A stretch of DNA of 64,000 nt from Strongylocentrotus purpuratus (lineage: Eukaryota > Echinodermata > Echinoidea > Camarodonta > Strongylocentrotidae), in NCBI RefSeq assembly GCF_000002235.5, contig NW_022145594.1, forward strand, positions 18,144,412 through 18,208,411, in the 5' to 3' direction. Position 1 is the first letter of the stretch; each line of letters opens with the position of its first letter. Of the stretch, positions 44,181 through 58,196 are shown piece after piece. Under the pieces are notes generated by a model. That model worked only from the letters and a program-made list of their open reading frames with translations, did no database searches and had not been told where the DNA came from. The position numbers were made by a program, and so were the translations under genes.

Positions 44181-46115
44181 AATGCTTTACTTGCAGATGG
44201 TTTATCTAGTAAGATGCATGTGCTTGCTTGCATTGAGGTCATTTCAGGTCTTACATATTGATGAGCTGTTTGATATTAACTAGGAGGTATGCGCGTATTG
44301 GGGAATGTGGCTTGCTGCTCTACTTTTTTAAAAAAAACTTCCCACGACATGGAATGAGTGTTCAGGGTACATCCTATGGGACGTACAGTGATAGATGGAA
44401 AGTTATTTCAGTATATTCGAAATGACTTCTAGGTAACTCCTTTTTCCTCCCACATCCTTATCCTTTCTTCTTTCTCTTGCGTTTAGAAACATTGTATGAA
44501 GCGCATTATAAATGTAATGTATTATCAGGTGGGCTGTATTTAATACAGATCACCTTATGTTTTCGTTAGAATATTTGTCTTATTTCTAACCACTTTTTTG
44601 TTAGCACGATAACTTGAAAATGGCTCAATCAAATGCCTTGAAATTTGGCACACATAATAAAGGCATGAGGAAAGAGCACAATAAGGTTTTCAACCTTGTC
44701 CTTGATTGATAACGTCATCCAGGCACCATTTTGTGAAAATCAAAATATGATCATAACGAAAAGACATTTCTCATTCATATTTACCAGGATCAAGGTCAAT
44801 ATCAGTCCGGTCAATTTCACGTCAAAAAACGCGAGCGTACGCCATTATTAGCTAAAGCATTTCATAAAGAATCGCGCGCGTTTTCGTTTGTCACGGCCGA
44901 ACGCAAAATAATTCATCCTGGATTATTTTTTGACACAGTATTCTTCATGTTTTCCCGAACAATTTGATACCATGTTTATCTCTTTATGACCATTAATAAG
45001 GGAATGAGCGTCCGTTCAAGATAAACGTCCGTGCGCGCGTGCTCATGTAATACATAGCATATATGGGCAACAACATGCCTACACAAAACCCTTATGACTC
45101 TTTGGGATGGACGGGAACCCTCAATTTTTGTTTCATATTCAGATAGAGTATGAGTCGGAGATGTGATTTTATGTCTCATTTGGCCATTAAGTATATCGTG
45201 TCATCATCATATTGACCTTGGAACTCAAAATACGAATTTTAATATTATGACGTCAGCATATTTATGGAAAATTGATTGTATCTCTGTAAATATTGATTGA
45301 TTCTCTTCTTAATGTTAATATCTTGTAGTTGAGGCAATTGTCTACAAGTTACTGCATATTATTTTTCATTTTGATGACATCATCATAGTGAAAATTGCGA
45401 TTAAAGGTAACTTGACAGATTTTCTTAATTTGCGTGTTAATCCTGTGGAAGGTGCCAATTTAGTTCAAATCATGGATCTACATGACATTAATCTTTGAGC
45501 ACTATCTAGCTTATTTTGTGCTCTATGTTCTCCCAAATTTTGGTATGTTATAGCTGAGACTATGGGCCATAAAAGTTGTGTCTTTTGTTTTTTGATCAGA
45601 TGGTGGGATCATGTCGAAATTTTCAATTGAAAGTAAATTCGCAAATGTTGTAGAACATTGTAGGAATTATGCATATGTCACGTTTGTCCTTTTTGTGAAA
45701 TATAACGTTAGCAGTTTTCTAGTATTCAAATTAAACAAGGAAACCCCTTTACTTTCTATACTTTACTGTCAGACACTATTGAGTGACTGACCAATTTTTT
45801 TTCCTCTGGTAATAAAATACATTATATGAGCTTAAAGGGTACATGAGCATTTGTCCACATGAATAACCCACTTCTTGTAATGGCCCAAAATAATCCGATT
45901 GAATCTATGCGCAGCACAATCTAGGTAAACATGACGGGTAGAGCATTTCATGGAAGAAGATGAAATTGTGAAAATGCATTCTTCGTTATGTCAATTAGGG
46001 TCAAAGTTGTAACTGCTTATTGAATGGGGTCAATTGTCATATATCGTCTCAATATATCTTCCATAGATCCATAATGGTCAATATACTACACAGTTGAAAC
46101 TTTTCATATGGATAG

Positions 46116-47364
46116 ACCTTAAAGGTAAAGACCAGGGGTGGTATTCTGAACATTGTTGTAAGTTTTGTGTTATCTTTTGTTGTATCTCACAGAGATAACA
46201 CAGCGCTAATATTGTTGTAAGTTGGTATTCTGAACATCATTTTATCCCTGTGTTATCTCTTGAAGGACCGCCTCTATCTTATCTTTGACCACTGTTGACA
46301 CGCCCATTTGTATGGACCCTACCAATCAAAATCTGTTTAATATAAGCATGATAAGTAGGTCAACCAATAGGAATACTTTATGCCATATCTGAAGATGCGC
46401 CTAGCACATACTAATCTTGGGCGTAATTAGTTATTTGAGCGCTTATTACGCGCGTCATCACTATGCGCTGTGGCATGTGGATCATGAAGACAAATCACGC
46501 TTTCACTATATTGGTTAAGATGAGAGCATTAAAATCGTCATATCCTAGCATGTAATTTCTTAGAAAGTTCTCATCTGTGATGTTTCCGGTCAAGAGACAA
46601 TCTTCTTCTAAATCGTCTATTGGCACGAAGTTGGTTCTGGGCAAGAAAAATTGCCGCCATTATATCACCACGAAAGATACAACAACCCCCTACCTGTTGT
46701 AAATATTGTTGTAAATACCATGCAAGATAAGATAAGATAACAGATACAACAACTCGTGAGCATATGCAAATGAGGATTAAACGCCACTTTATTAATAATA
46801 CGCACAATTACAAGCGCACCAAACTATGAGCGCAGGCGCGGCCAATGAGATGAGAGAAAAGATACAACAAAAGATAACACAAAAGTTACAACAATGTTCA
46901 GAATACCAACTTTATCTTATCTCCAAAGATACAACAATATTAGAGATAACACAGGGTTCAGAATACCGCCCCAGTTATGGTCATGCGATTGCATTGTGAA
47001 AGATACGTTGTGGAATCGATCAGAAAAGGTTGATCATCTAGCATATAAGTATTGGTGTGTACTGCAAGGTTTTGGAATCATCAAAATGATAAGAAATTTG
47101 GCCCAGTCTTCGTAAAGTTACAAGCACTGTACACAGAAAGATGTATATGGGACTATACGCACACGTGCGCGACACGTGCGTTTATCTCTCACAGACCATG
47201 TGGATAAACTAATTTACCAAACATATCAATTATTAGGCGGTTTCCCGGCAAAATTGTTATCATCATGTATTAGTCAAAACATATTCTTTCACATGATTGG
47301 TAATAAGAGCTTCCATTTCATGTTTTGAAATTGGGGCGTTTCCAATACTGGTTTTTACCTTTAC
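46116..47364. mobile_element. MITE of the same family, split by a nested element
   Basis: Left part 46,116-46,135 (TAAAGGTAAAGACCAG) and right part from 46,973 (TTATGGTCATGCG...) to 47,364 rebuild the 25,108-25,513 element; about 836 bp of foreign DNA lies between. Confidence 0.65.
46136..46971. mobile_element. Nested element with GGGYGGTATTCTGAAC termini
   Basis: TIR GGGYGGTATTCTGAAC on both ends, CAG repeated outside (46,133-46,135 and 46,972-46,974). Both arms contain short GTTGTATCTTTTGTT / AGATAACAC subrepeats in inverted order. 3-bp target and palindromic form suggest a Harbinger-type MITE. Confidence 0.65.
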
Positions 47365-48672
47365 TAGGAAGAGCATTTTAGAAGATAATATAAAATCTTG
47401 AAAATACATTCTTCATTATTTAAAACATTAGCATACGTATAACCTAAATTGTCAAAGTGACAAATTCAAGTTATTATTATTCCCATTCATTATTCTGCCA
47501 TTAAATTGTTCGCAGGATATCTCATGAATGAATAAAGCCATTATCATGAAACTTGCCACGATGATTAATATTAGCATAACTTAGAATTGTGACATTTTTC
47601 TGTAACTCAAAATCATCGTGACGTCATCCAGGCGCTATTTTGTGGAAATCAACTTTTAATCATATCTTCATAACGAGTAATCAAAACTGAACCATATTTA
47701 AAACACACGAACTTCAGGTCAAAGTTCGACATAACATCTCATCAAAATCCGCGCGCGTCTGAATTTAAAAATGCTCAAATTCACTTTTTAATAAAAACAG
47801 AGTATGTTCTAGGCCATTTAAAGAATTTCGAAAAGTATGCATGCGCGTTTTTGAGTGTAACGCCATTACACAACAAAGAAAAGCAATTTTCTGTTCTTTC
47901 ATGATATTTCATAACGAAATGCGCGTCCGTTTAAGATAAATTGCCGTGCGCACGAGCACATGTAATACATAGCATATATAGGCAAAAACATGATTACACA
48001 AAATCCATCACAGCTCTTTGGGATGCACCTAGACCCCCAATTGTTCTTTTTATTTTTATTATATGAGTCGGAGATATGATTTCATTTCTCATTTGGCCAT
48101 CAAGTACATTTTAACGTCACCATAATGGCCTTGGAAGTCAAAATACGAATTTGCATATTATGACGTCAACATATTTACAGAAAATGATTGTATCCCTGCA
48201 AATATTGATCAATTTTCTTCTAAATTTTGATACGTTGTACCTGAGACAATTCTTCACAAAATTATTACCAATATTTGTTCATTTTGATGACGTCATTAGA
48301 TTGTTTGCTTAATATGCGTCTTATGCCTATGGGAGGTGAATGATACTACATTCCAGTCTAGACTTGTTTATTATGTTGCGTATGTAGTGCGTCGAAATAT
48401 CAGTTCAATGATTGGTAGGCTCTGCAATCAGGCGAAAATTTGAGCTTGTTTAGTAAATTAATGATATAAAAATTGTCTATCGAATACCTGAAGGGGGCGC
48501 TATACCACTTTTAATCATTGTCATCGTCATTTAAAACAAATAAATCATCATCATCAATATCTTTATTATCGTATTCATGAATATTATCATTAGATCATCA
48601 TCGGCACACTTTCATGATACATACATAGCATACGTATCACCTAATTCGTCAAAGTGACGTATTAAAGTCTAG

Positions 48673-51600
48673 TTATAATTGTTAATCATATCATTATTGT
48701 CATCTGTATTATGAGCATATTATACAATAGCAGTAGTATAGTATAATAGTATAATCATGTCGAAGTAGGCCTAGTAGTAGAGGTATCATTCTGATCCTTA
48801 TTATCCTGATTATCTTTTGCAATACGTCTATATAGACGATAAACTCACGACAATTTACAATTGTCATGAATCATTGTCTTTAAGCTTACCATTAAATGTA
48901 TCTGGTTCGAATTTTGCTTAGGTATTTGGTACGTGATGATTTAAATGGTATAAATGAAACTTGTGTCCTATTCATTATAGCCTTATTCATTTGCATTATG
49001 TTTTATTCATTCAAGTTCTAATGTTTCTGACTGTTTTCAAGACAATATTTATTTTTTGTCGATCATAGTTCTATGTAGCTTGATATCTCACGGTAATTTT
49101 GAGAGAAAAGCAATGCAAGCAATGATTTCTGAATTGTAGCAACAATCGCGTTCGCCTTTGCTGTTCTTCAATAATATTTGACAAGCAGTATTAATTAATT
49201 TTTCAAGGACTCATGATAAATTCGTTTAACAGTTGATTACCCTCAGTTGATTCTTTTGTTCAGATTATTTGGCGGGGAAAATTTATTATTGAAAGTGTAT
49301 TAGTGAATGTATTATTATTCTTATTAGTTTACCGTCTCTACGATGCTCTTTGAATCAAAAACAGCTTTTAGTGTTAGGCTTCCTGAAAGAAATTCAATTG
49401 TTGTTAAGAATTGTTTGGTTGCACTCTGTAGAATATGATGATGTGTTTGATCCTTTTTTTCAATACAAGATCAAACACATGATGAAAATCTATTGGCTGC
49501 ATGCCAATAAGTTCTTGACAACAATAACAAAATGTGAGCTAGTGCTATTCGGTGTGGCGTACACTTGGCAATCACATGGTAGATAAAATTATGATCATCA
49601 GTACTGGGTCAAATAAATTAAAGAGAACTGAATTTGAACCCGGGCCATAGGCTACCCCCTCTCGTTCTCTCTCTCTCTCTCTCTCTCTCCCTCTCTCTCC
49701 CTCTTCGTCGCCTTAATTTTCCCTCTCTTAACTCCCTGTGCATTTGTATGCCTCGATAATACAAAAAATAAACAATAAGATTCTTCCTCTTCCCCTCCTT
49801 CTTCCTAGTACATGTAGTAGGAGTAGTACTAGAAGCAGTATCACAATAATAATGACAACAATGATTATTATGGTTGGTGGTGTTACTAATGTTATTTTTG
49901 TAATGATTATGTTTGTTATCGTGATTATTATCCATATCATGATTATTATCGTTAATATAAGTTATTATTGTAATTATTATAATCATTATTATTGTTATCA
50001 TTATGATGAATATGAACATGATGATTTTGATGACGATTAGTATAAGTATATAGTATTATTATAATTGTTATCATATCATTATTATCATCTGTATTATCAG
50101 CATAATCTACAATGGCAGTAGTGTAGTATAGTACATAAAGAAGTAGGCCTAATAGTACAGGTATCATTCTGATCATTATTATTCTGATTATCTTTTGCAA
50201 TACGTCTAGACGATAAACTCATGACAATTGACAATTGTCATGAATCATTGTCTTTAAGCTTACCATTAAATGCATCTGGTTCGAATTTTGCTCAGGTATT
50301 TGGTACTGGATGATTTAAATGGTAGAAATTAACTTGTGTCCTATTCATTCTAGTCTTATTCATTTGCATTATGTTTTATTCATTCAAGTTCTAATGTTTC
50401 TGACTGTTTTTAAGACAATATCTTTTGTGTCGATCATAGCTCTATGTAGCTTGATATCTTACGGTAATTTTGAGAGAAAAGCAGTGCAAGCAATGATTTC
50501 TGAATTGTAGCGACAATTGCGTTCGCCTTTGCTGTTCTTCAATAATATTTGACAAGCAGTATTATTTAATTTTCCAAGTATTCATGATAAATTCGTTAAA
50601 CAGTTGTTTACCCTCGGTTGAATTTTTTGTTCGGATTATTTGGTGGGGAAAATGTATTATTGAAAGTGTATTAGTGAATGTATTATTTTTATTAGTTTAC
50701 CGTCTCTACGATGCTCTTTGAATCAAAAACAGCTTTTAGTGTTAGGCTTCCTGAAAGAAATTTCAATTGTTGTTAAGAATTTTTTGGTTGCACTCTGTAG
50801 AATATGATGATGTGTTTGATCCTTGTTTTCAATACAAGATCAAACACATGATGAAAATCTACTGGCTGCATGCCAATAAGTTCTTGACCACAATAACAAA
50901 ATGTGAGCTAGTGCTATTCGGTGTGGCGTACACTTGGCAATCACATGGTAGATAAAATTATGATCATCAGTACTGGGTCAAATAAATTAAAGAGAACTGA
51001 ATTTGAACCCGGGCCATAGGCTACCCCCTCTCGTTCTCTCTCTCTCTCTCTCTCTCTCCCTCTCTCTCCCTCTTCGTCGCCTTACTTTTCCCTCTCTTAA
51101 CTCCCTGTGCATTTGTATGCCTCGATAATACAAAAAATAAACAATAAGATTCTTCCTCTTCCCCTCCTTCTTCCTAGTACATGTAGTAGGAGTAGTACTA
51201 GAAGCAGTATCACAATAATAATGACAACAATGATTATTATGGTTGGTGGTGTTACTAATGTTATTTTTGTAATGATTATGTTTGTTATCGTGATTATTAT
51301 CCATATCATGATTATTATCGTTAATATAAGTTATTATTGTAATTATTATAATCATTATTATTGTTATCATTATGATGAATATGAACATGATGATTTTGAT
51401 GACGATTAGTATAAGTATATAATATTATTATAATTGTTATCATATCATTATTATCATCTGTATTATCAGCATAATCTACAATGGCAGTAGTGTAGTATAG
51501 TACATAAAGAAGTAGGCCTAATAGTACAGGTATCATTCTGATCATTATTATTCTGATTATCTTTTGCAATACGTCTAGACGATAAACTCATGACAATTGA

Positions 51601-54600
51601 CAATTGTCATGAATCATTGTCTTGAAGCTTACCATTAAATGCATCTTGTTCGAATTTTGCTCAGGTATTTGGTACTGGATGATTTAAATGGTAGAAATTA
51701 ACTTGTGTCCTATTCATTCTAGTCTTATTCATTTGCATTATGTTTTATTCATTAAAGTTCTAATGTTTCTGACTGTTTTTAAGACAATATCTTTTGTGTC
51801 GATCATAGCTCTATGTAGCTTGATATCTTACGGTAATTTTGAGAGAAAAGCAGTGTGAGCAATGATTTCTGAATTGTAGCGACAATTGCGTTCGCCTTTG
51901 CTGTTCTTCAATAATATTTGACAAGCAGTATTATTTAATTTTTCAAGTATTCATGATAAATTCGTTTAACAGTTGTTTACCCTCGGTTGAATTTTTTGTT
52001 CGGATTATTTGGTGGGGAAAATGTATTATTGAAAGTGTATTAGTGAATGTATTATTCTTATTAGTTTACCGTCTCTACGATGCTCTTTGAATCAAAAACA
52101 GCTTTTAGTGTTAGGCTTCCTGAAAGAAATTCAATTGTTGTTAAGAATTTTTTGGTTGCACTCTGTAGAATATGATGATGTGTTTGATCCTTTTTTTCAA
52201 TACAAGATCAAACACATGATGAAAATCTACTGGCCGCATGCCAATAAGTTCTTGACCACAATAACAAAATGTGAGCTAGTGCTATTCGGTGTGGCGTACA
52301 CTTGGCAATCACATGGTAGATAAAATTATGATCATCAGTACTGGGTCAAATAAATTAAAGAGAACTGAATTTGAACCCGGGCCATAGGCTACCCCCTCTC
52401 GTTCTCTCTCCCTCTCTCTCTCCCTCTTCGTCGCCTTACTTTTCCCTCTCTTAACTCCCTGTGCATTTGTATGCCTCGATAATACAAAAAATAAACAATA
52501 AGATTCTTCCTCTTCCCCTCCTTCTTCCTAGTACATGTAGTAGGAGTAGTACTAGAAGCAGTATCACAATAATAATGACAACAATGATTATTATGGTTGG
52601 TGGTGTTACTAATGTTATTTTTGTAATTATTATGTTTTTTATCGTGATTATTATCCTTATCATGATTATTATCGTTAATATAAGTTATTATTGTAATTAT
52701 TATAATCATTATTATTGTTATCATTATGATGAATATGAACATGATGATTTTGATGACGATTAGTATAAGTATATAGTATTATTATAATTGTTATCATATC
52801 ATTATTATCATCTGTATTATCAGCATAATCTACAATGGCAGTAGTGTAGTATAGTACATAAAGAAGTAGGCCTAATAGTACAGGTATCATTCTGATCATT
52901 ATTATTCTGATTATCTTTTGCAATACGTCTAGACGATAAACTCATGACAATTGACAATTGTCATGAATCATTGTCTTGAAGCTTACCATTAAATGCATCT
53001 GGTTCGAATTTTGCTCAGGTATTTGGTACTGGATGATTTAAATGGTAGAAATTAACTTGTGTCCTATTCATTCTAGTCTTATTCATTTTCATTATGTTTT
53101 ATTCATTCAAGTTCTAATGTTTCTGACTGTTTTTAAGACAATATCTTTTGTGTCGATCATAGTTCTATGTTGTATGATATCTTACGGTAATTTTGAGAGA
53201 AAAGCAGTGCAAGCAATGATTTCTGAATTGTAGCGACAATTGCGTTCGCCTTTGCTGTTCTTCAATAATATTTGACAAGCAGTATTATTTAATTTTTCAA
53301 GTATTCATGATAACAGTTGATTACCCTCGGTTCAATTTTTTGCTCGGATTATTTGGTGGGGAAAATGTATTATTGAAAATGTATTAGTGAATGTATTATT
53401 ATTCTTATTTGTTCATCGTCTTTACGAAGCTCTTTGAATCAAAAACAGCTTTTAGTGTTAGGCTTCCTGAAAGAAATTTCAATTGTTGTTAAGAATTTTT
53501 TGGTTGCACTCTGCAGATTATGATGATGTGCTTGATCTTTTTTTTCAATACAAGATCAAATACATGATGAAAATCTACTGGCTGCATGCCAATAAGTTCT
53601 TGACAACAATAACAAAATGTGAGCTAGTGCTATTCAGTGTGGCGTACACTTGGCAATCACATGGTAGATAAAATTATGATCATCAGTACTGGGTCAAATA
53701 TATTAAAGAGAACTGAATTTGAACCCGGGCCATAGGCTACCCCCTCTCGTTCTCTCTCCCTCTCTCTCCCTCTCCGTCGCCTTACTTTTCCCTCTCTTAC
53801 CTTCCTGTGCATCTGTATGCCTCGATAATACAAAAAATAAACAATAAGATTCTTCCTCTTCCCCTCCTTCTTCCTAGTACATGTAGTAGGAGTAGTACTA
53901 GAAGCAGTATCACAATAATAATGACAACAATGATTATCATGGTTGGTGGTGTTACTAATGTTATTTTTGTAATTATTATGTTTGTTATCGTGATTATTAT
54001 CCTTATCATGATTATTATCGTTAATATAAGTTATTATTGTAATTATTATAACCATTATTATTGTTATCATTATGCTGAATATGAACATGATGATTTTGAA
54101 TGCGATTAGTATAAGTATATAGTATTATTATAATTGTTATCATATCATTATTATCATCTGTATTATCAGCATAATCTACAATGGCAGTAGTGTAGTATAG
54201 TACATGAAGAAGTAGGCCTAATAGTAGAGATTTCATTCTGATCATTATTATTCTGATTATCTTTTGCAATACGTCTAGACGATAAACTCATGACAATCGA
54301 CAATTGTCATGAATCATTGTCTTTAGGCTTACCATTAAATGCATCTGGTTCGAATTTTGCTGAGGTATTTGGTACTGGATGATTTAAATGGTAGAAATTA
54401 ACTTGTGTCCTATTCATTCTAGTCTTATTCATTTGCATTATGTTATATTCATTCAAGTTCTAATGTTTCTGACTGTTTTTAAGACAATATCTTTTGTGTC
54501 GATCATAGTTCTATGTAGCTTGATATCTGACGGTAATTTTGAGAGAAAAGCAATGCAAGCAAAGATTTCTGAATTGTAGCGACAATCGCGTTCGCCTTTG

Positions 54601-57273
54601 GTGTTCTTCAATAATATTTGACAAGCAGTATTATTTATTTTTTATCAATGATTCATGATAAATTCGTTTAACAGTTGATTACCATCGGTTGATTTTTTTG
54701 TGCGGATTATTTGGCGGGGAAAATGTATTATTGAAAATGTATTAGTGAATGTATTATTATTCTTTTTTGTGCATCGTCTTTACGATGCTCTTTAAATCAA
54801 AAACAGCTTTTAGTGTTAGGCTTCCTGAAAGAAATTTCAATTGTTGTTAAAACATTTTTGGTTGCACTCCGTAGATTATGATGATGTGTTTGATCTTTTT
54901 TCAATACAAGATCAAACACATGATGAAGATGTACTTGCTGCATGCCAATAAGTTCTTGACCACAATAACAAAATGTGAGCTAGTGCTATTCGGTGTGGCG
55001 TACACTTGGCAATCACATGGTAGATAAAATTATGATCATCAGTACTGGGTCAAATAAATTGAAGAGAACTGAATTTGAACCCAGGCCATAGGCTACCCCC
55101 TCTCGTTCTCTCTCCCTCTCTCTCCCTCTTCGTCGCCTCAATTTTCCCTCTCTTACCTCCCTGTGCATTTGTATGCCTCGATAATACAAAAAATAAACAA
55201 TAAGATTCTTCCTCTTCCCCTCCTTCTTCCTAGTACATGTAGTAGGAGTAGTACTAGAAGCAGTATCACATTAATAATGACAACAATGATTATCATGGTT
55301 GGTGGTGTTACTAATGTTATTTTTGTAATTATTATGTTTTTTATCGTGATTATTATCCTTATCATGATTATTATCGTTAATATAAGTTATTATTGTAATT
55401 ATTATAATCATTATTATTGTTATCATTATGATGAATATGAACATGATGATTTTGATGACAATTAGTATAAGTATATAATATTATTATAATTGTTATCATA
55501 TCATTATTATCATCTGTATTATCAGCATAATCTACAATGGCAGTAGTGTAGTATAGTACATGAAGAAGTAGGCCTAATAGTACAGGTATCATTCTGATCA
55601 TTATTATTCTTATTCTCTTTTGCAAAACGTCTACACGATAAACTCATGACAATTGACAATTGTCATGAATCATTGTCTTTAAGCTTACCATTAAATGCAT
55701 CTGGTTTGAATTTTGCTTAGGTGTTTGGTACTGGATGATTTGAATGGTAGAAATTAACTTGTGTCCTATTCATTCTAGTTTTATTCATTTGCATTATGTT
55801 TTATTCATTCAACTTCTAATGTTTCTGACTGTTTTTAAGACAATATCTTTTGTGTCGATTATAGTTCTATGTAGCTTGATATCTTACGGTAATTTTGAGA
55901 GAAAAGCAGTGCAAGCAATGATTTCTGAATTGTAGCGACAGTTGCGTTCGCCTGTGCTGTTCTTCAATAATATTTGACAAGCAGTATTAATTAATTTTTC
56001 AACGACTCATGATAAATTCCTTTAACAGTTGATTACCCTCGTTCGATGCTTTTGTTCGGATTATTCGGCGGGGAAAATGTATTATTGAAAATGTATTAGT
56101 GAATGTATTATTATTCTTATTTGTTCATCGTCTCTACGATGCTCTTTGAATCAAAAACAGCTTTTAATGTTAGGCTTCCTGAAAGAAATTTCAATTGTTG
56201 TTAAGAATTTTTTGGTTGCACTCTGTAGATTATGATGATGTGTTTGATCTTTTTTTTCAATACAAGATCTAACACATGATGAAAATCTTCTGGCTGCATG
56301 CCAATAAGTTCTTGACAACAATAACAAAATGTGAGCTAGTGCTATTCGGTGTGGCGTACACTTGGCAATCACATGGTAGATAAAATTATGATCATCAGTA
56401 CTGGGTCAAATAAATTAAAGAAAACTGAATTTGAACCCGGCCCATAGGTTACCCCATCTCGTTCTCTCTCCCTCTCTCTCCATCTTCGTCGCCTTACTTT
56501 TCCCTCTCTTACCTCCTTGTGCATTTGTATGCCTCGATAATGGAAAAAATAAACAAAAAGATTCTTCCTCTTCCCCTCCTTCTTCCTTATACATGTAGTA
56601 GGAGTAGTACTAGAAGCAGTATCACAATAATAATGACAATAACGATTATTATGGTTGGTGGTGTTACTAATGTTATTTTTTGTAAATATTATGTTTGTTA
56701 TCGTGATTATTATCCTTATCATGATTATTATCGTTATTTAAGTTATTATTGTAATTATTATAATCATTATTATTGTTATCATTATGATGAATATGAACAT
56801 GATGATTTTGATGACGATTAGTATAAGTATATAGTATTATTATAATTGTTATCGTATCATTATTATCATCTGTATTATCAACATAATCTACAATGGCAGT
56901 AGTGTAGTGTAGTACATGAAGAAGTAGGTCTAATAGTAGAGGTATCATTCTGATCATTATTATTCTGATTATCTTTTGCAATTCGTCTAGACGATAAACT
57001 CATGACAATTGACGATTGTCATGAATCGTTGTCTTTAAGCTTACCATTAAATGCATCTGGTTCGAATTTTGCTCAGGTATTTGGTACTGGATGATTTGAA
57101 TGGTAGAAATTAACTTGTGTCCTATTCATTCTAGTCTTATTAATTTGCATTATGTTTTATTCATTCAAGTTCTAATGTTTCTGACTGTTTTTAAGACAAT
57201 ATCTTTTGTTTCGATCATAGTTCTATGTAGCTTGATATCTCACGGTAATTTTGAGAGAAAAGCAATGCAAGCA
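48673..57273 (+). repeat. Macrosatellite, ~1.36 kb unit, about 6.3 copies
   Basis: The anchor ATGCCTCGATAATACAAAAA recurs with spacings of about 1,369, 1,354, 1,346, 1,356 and 1,356 bp. Each unit has a CT microsatellite of varying length, an ATT/ATC-rich stretch, a palindrome (GACAATTGACAATTGTC) and GGCAATCACATGG. Units 1-3 are almost identical; units 4-6 share their own variants. Short frames in it shift between units and are not conserved, so it is treated as non-coding. Confidence 0.9.
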
Positions 57274-57850
57274 ATTGTACAGACCACCTTATAATTTCGT
57301 TAGAATTGCCTTTGTTTATGCATTTATTTATTATCAGGTGGGCTGTATATCGTAGAGACACCTTATAATTTCGTTAGATTTGCCTTTATTATCAGGTGGG
57401 CTGTATCTAATACAGACCACCTTATAATTTTGTTAAAATCGCCTTTATTATTCTTTATCGTCAGGTGGGCTGTATATCGTACAGACCATCTTATAATTTT
57501 GTTAGAACTGCCTTTATTATTTATTTATTCATCAGGTAGGCTGTATATCGTACAGACCACCTCATAATTTCGTTAGAATTACCTTTATTTATTTATCAGG
57601 TGGGCTGTATATTGTACAGACCCCCTTATAATTTCGTTAGAATTGCCTTTATTTATTTATCAAATTTTGTTAAAATTGCCTTTATTATTAAGTGGGCTGT
57701 ATCTAATACAGACCACCTTATAATTTTGTTAAAATTGCCTTTATTATCAGGTGGGCTGTATATCGTACAGACCACCTTATAATTTCGTTAGAATTGCCTT
57801 CATTATCAGGTGGGCTGTATAACGTACAGACCACCTTATAATTTCGTTAG
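57274..57850 (+). repeat. Tandem array of a Helitron-like 5' terminus
   Basis: About eight units of 58-75 bp, each with CAGGTGGGCTGTAT, an imperfect inverted CTGTAT / TACAG, ACCACCTTATAATTT and TTAGAATTGCC. The unit equals the 5' end of the element family as seen singly at 44,526. Units vary in TTTATTATT length. Confidence 0.75.
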
Positions 57851-58196
57851 AATTGCCTTTATTTATTTATTTTATTCTTTATTTTTCTTATTTCGATCCA
57901 CTTTTTTGTAAGCATGATAACTTGAAAATGGCTCAATCAAATGGAATTAAAGGAGGCATGTCAATTTTTCTCTTTTTGCGTGTATTCTCTATAGGACATG
58001 ACTTTTTCTCAAAACTGGATTCTGCATTCCCGTCTTTCGGGAGCAATATCTCCGTCGTTTTAGCTTCGCTTACGCTGAACTTTGAGTATGTTGTAGCTGA
58101 GACAATAAGCTATCTCAAATGTGCCCTTCATTTTGTTTCAAATCTTAGTTGGACCAGCCAACCTATACTTGTTCCAAACAAGTATTACAAATCTAC
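57851..58196 (+). mobile_element. Short Helitron-like copy
   Basis: Continues directly from the tandem array; contains the block also seen at 211-405 (CATGACTTTTTCTCAAAAC) and ends with CAGCCAACCT, hairpin ATACTTGTT / AACAAGTAT and CTAC at 58,193-58,196. Confidence 0.55.

Larger units (their letters stand above)
41435..44525. other. Region upstream of the first visible Ig exon
   Basis: Holds the 15-bp minisatellite, a CT tract at 42,366-42,390 and the tentative element at 42,930-44,180. A minus-strand signal-peptide exon was looked for and not found. Confidence 0.5.
44526..48672 (+). mobile_element. Cluster of Helitron-like copies
   Basis: Starts TCAGGTGGGCTG with an imperfect hairpin (CTGTAT / ATACAG) at 44,526, then the family blocks AACTTGAAAATGGCTCAATC and CGCGCG-rich DNA. 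Further 3'-type ends occur near 47,445-47,475 (hairpin TTGTC / GACAA) and at 48,640-48,672 (hairpin TTCGTC / GACGTA, then CTAG). Interrupted by the MITEs at 46,116-47,364. No long ORF. Confidence 0.5.

Noticed and set aside
43763..44283. Phe/Ser/Leu-rich frames resembling membrane proteins
   Set aside because: They cover a pure polypyrimidine tract; composition alone explains them.
48673..57273. A CRISPR-like or regularly spaced array
   Set aside because: The units are contiguous 1.36 kb tandem repeats without spacers, in a eukaryotic genome.
49350..57294. Repeated frames of 60-143 codons in each macrosatellite unit
   Set aside because: Length and frame change among units through small indels, and the sequences are low-complexity Ile/Asn/Tyr or Arg/Glu runs; no family recognised.
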